12,501 nt of DNA from Spirochaeta sp. (GTDB lineage: Bacteria > Spirochaetota > Spirochaetia > DSM-27196 > Alkalispirochaetaceae): contig SKHA01000048.1 of the NCBI GenBank assembly GCA_007117185.1, positions 1-12,501 on the forward strand. The letters are read 5' to 3'. The stretch's first letter is position 1, and every line of letters begins with the position of its first letter. A model generated the notes under the pieces. That model saw only the letters and a program-made list of their open reading frames with translations. It was not told where the DNA came from and did no database searches. Shown here in pieces: positions 12,307 to 12,501 of the stretch. The translations under genes were made by a program, and so were the position numbers.

Positions 12307-12501
12307 ATGAAAGGGTTGGTGATAACAGGGGGGGACGCTCCGGATCGTCTGCAGCTGGGGCTGCCCCGGGAACGTTGGTTCATTGTTGCCGCCGACTCGG
12401 GTCTGGAGACAGCGGAACGATGGGGTATCGTTCCGGACCTGGTGGTTGGCGACATGGATTCTGTTGACCTGCAGGTCCTGCGGCGATACGAAGCGGTACC
12501 A
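12307..12501 (+). CDS. thiN: Thiamine pyrophosphokinase (3' end outside window)
   Basis: Transfers pyrophosphate from ATP to thiamine, forming thiamine diphosphate, the active cofactor. The 65 visible residues start MKGLVITGGDAPDRL and contain the family signature ADSGLETAERWGIVPDLVVGDMDSVD (29-54), in which D30, D51 (of GDMDS) and S52 are the typical catalytic/binding positions. The reading frame runs off the end of the window, so the thiamine-binding C-terminal domain is not seen. ATG 12307 is chosen because it gives the standard LVITGGD opening strand at the N-terminus. No Shine-Dalgarno precedes it. It is divergent from flaB. Confidence 0.9.
   Translation, partial: MKGLVITGGDAPDRLQLGLPRERWFIVAADSGLETAERWGIVPDLVVGDMDSVDLQVLRRYEAVP

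Noticed and set aside
12192..12455. An 88-codon N-terminal extension of flaB.
   Set aside because: Flagellins of this family start MIINHNMS; the extension is unmatched, and a strong Shine-Dalgarno sits just before ATG 12191.
12264..12467. A plus-strand open frame of 67 codons starting with TTG.
   Set aside because: It is out of frame with, and covered by, the thiamine pyrophosphokinase gene; the TTG coincides with a -35 hexamer.

Overview
The window is a gene-dense, GC-rich bacterial chromosome segment, and almost certainly comes from a spirochaete. The strongest marker is a spirochaete-type FlaB core flagellin (N-terminus MIINHNMSALFAQRQQKF) on the minus strand at 11319-12191. The run ffh - rpsP - khpA - rimM - trmD - rplS - FliK-like - FlhB-C-like - HD-GYP - yraN is an order I know from Treponema relatives. 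The high GC suggests a free-living Spirochaeta-type lineage rather than a pathogenic Treponema or Borrelia, but the species cannot be read from this sequence.

Layout. (1) 1-933: the 3' part of a gene for a Pro/Glu-rich, probably exported protein with a TPR-like C-terminus. (2) 978-7410: one tightly packed plus-strand operon for co-translational targeting (Ffh), ribosome parts and maturation (S16, KhpA, RimM, TrmD, L19), two flagellar-export relatives (a FliK-like protein and a stand-alone FlhB cytoplasmic domain), an HD-GYP protein, YraN and a small unknown protein. Most junctions overlap or abut. (3) 7350-8042, minus strand: an exported HEAT-like protein whose 3' end overlaps the end of the operon. 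(4) 8108-9895, plus strand: coaD, then rpmF-acpP under a near-perfect promoter, then rnc behind a terminator. (5) 9871-12191, minus strand: flaB, a strong terminator and cca, with cca convergent on rnc. (6) 12307-end, plus strand: the 5' part of a thiamine pyrophosphokinase gene divergent from flaB.

The genes are mostly core functions. I found no mobile element, CRISPR array, tRNA, rRNA or defence system, and no wholly new multi-gene system. The most notable signals are regulatory. Five genes that begin transcription units (ffh, the HEAT-like gene, coaD, cca, thiN) lack a Shine-Dalgarno site and have a sigma70-like -10 element only 6 to 18 bases before the start codon, which predicts leaderless or near-leaderless mRNAs. 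Operon-internal genes such as rpsP and acpP, and also flaB, have strong Shine-Dalgarno sites. The flaB leader has a hairpin with an AAGGAA loop plus a second GGA cluster on the Shine-Dalgarno site, the layout of a CsrA target. The HEAT-like gene and coaD have divergent promoters whose -35 boxes occupy the same bases. Protein-level oddities are an HD-GYP domain lacking two usual metal ligands, a cysteine-free L32 and the orphan FlhB C-terminal domain.
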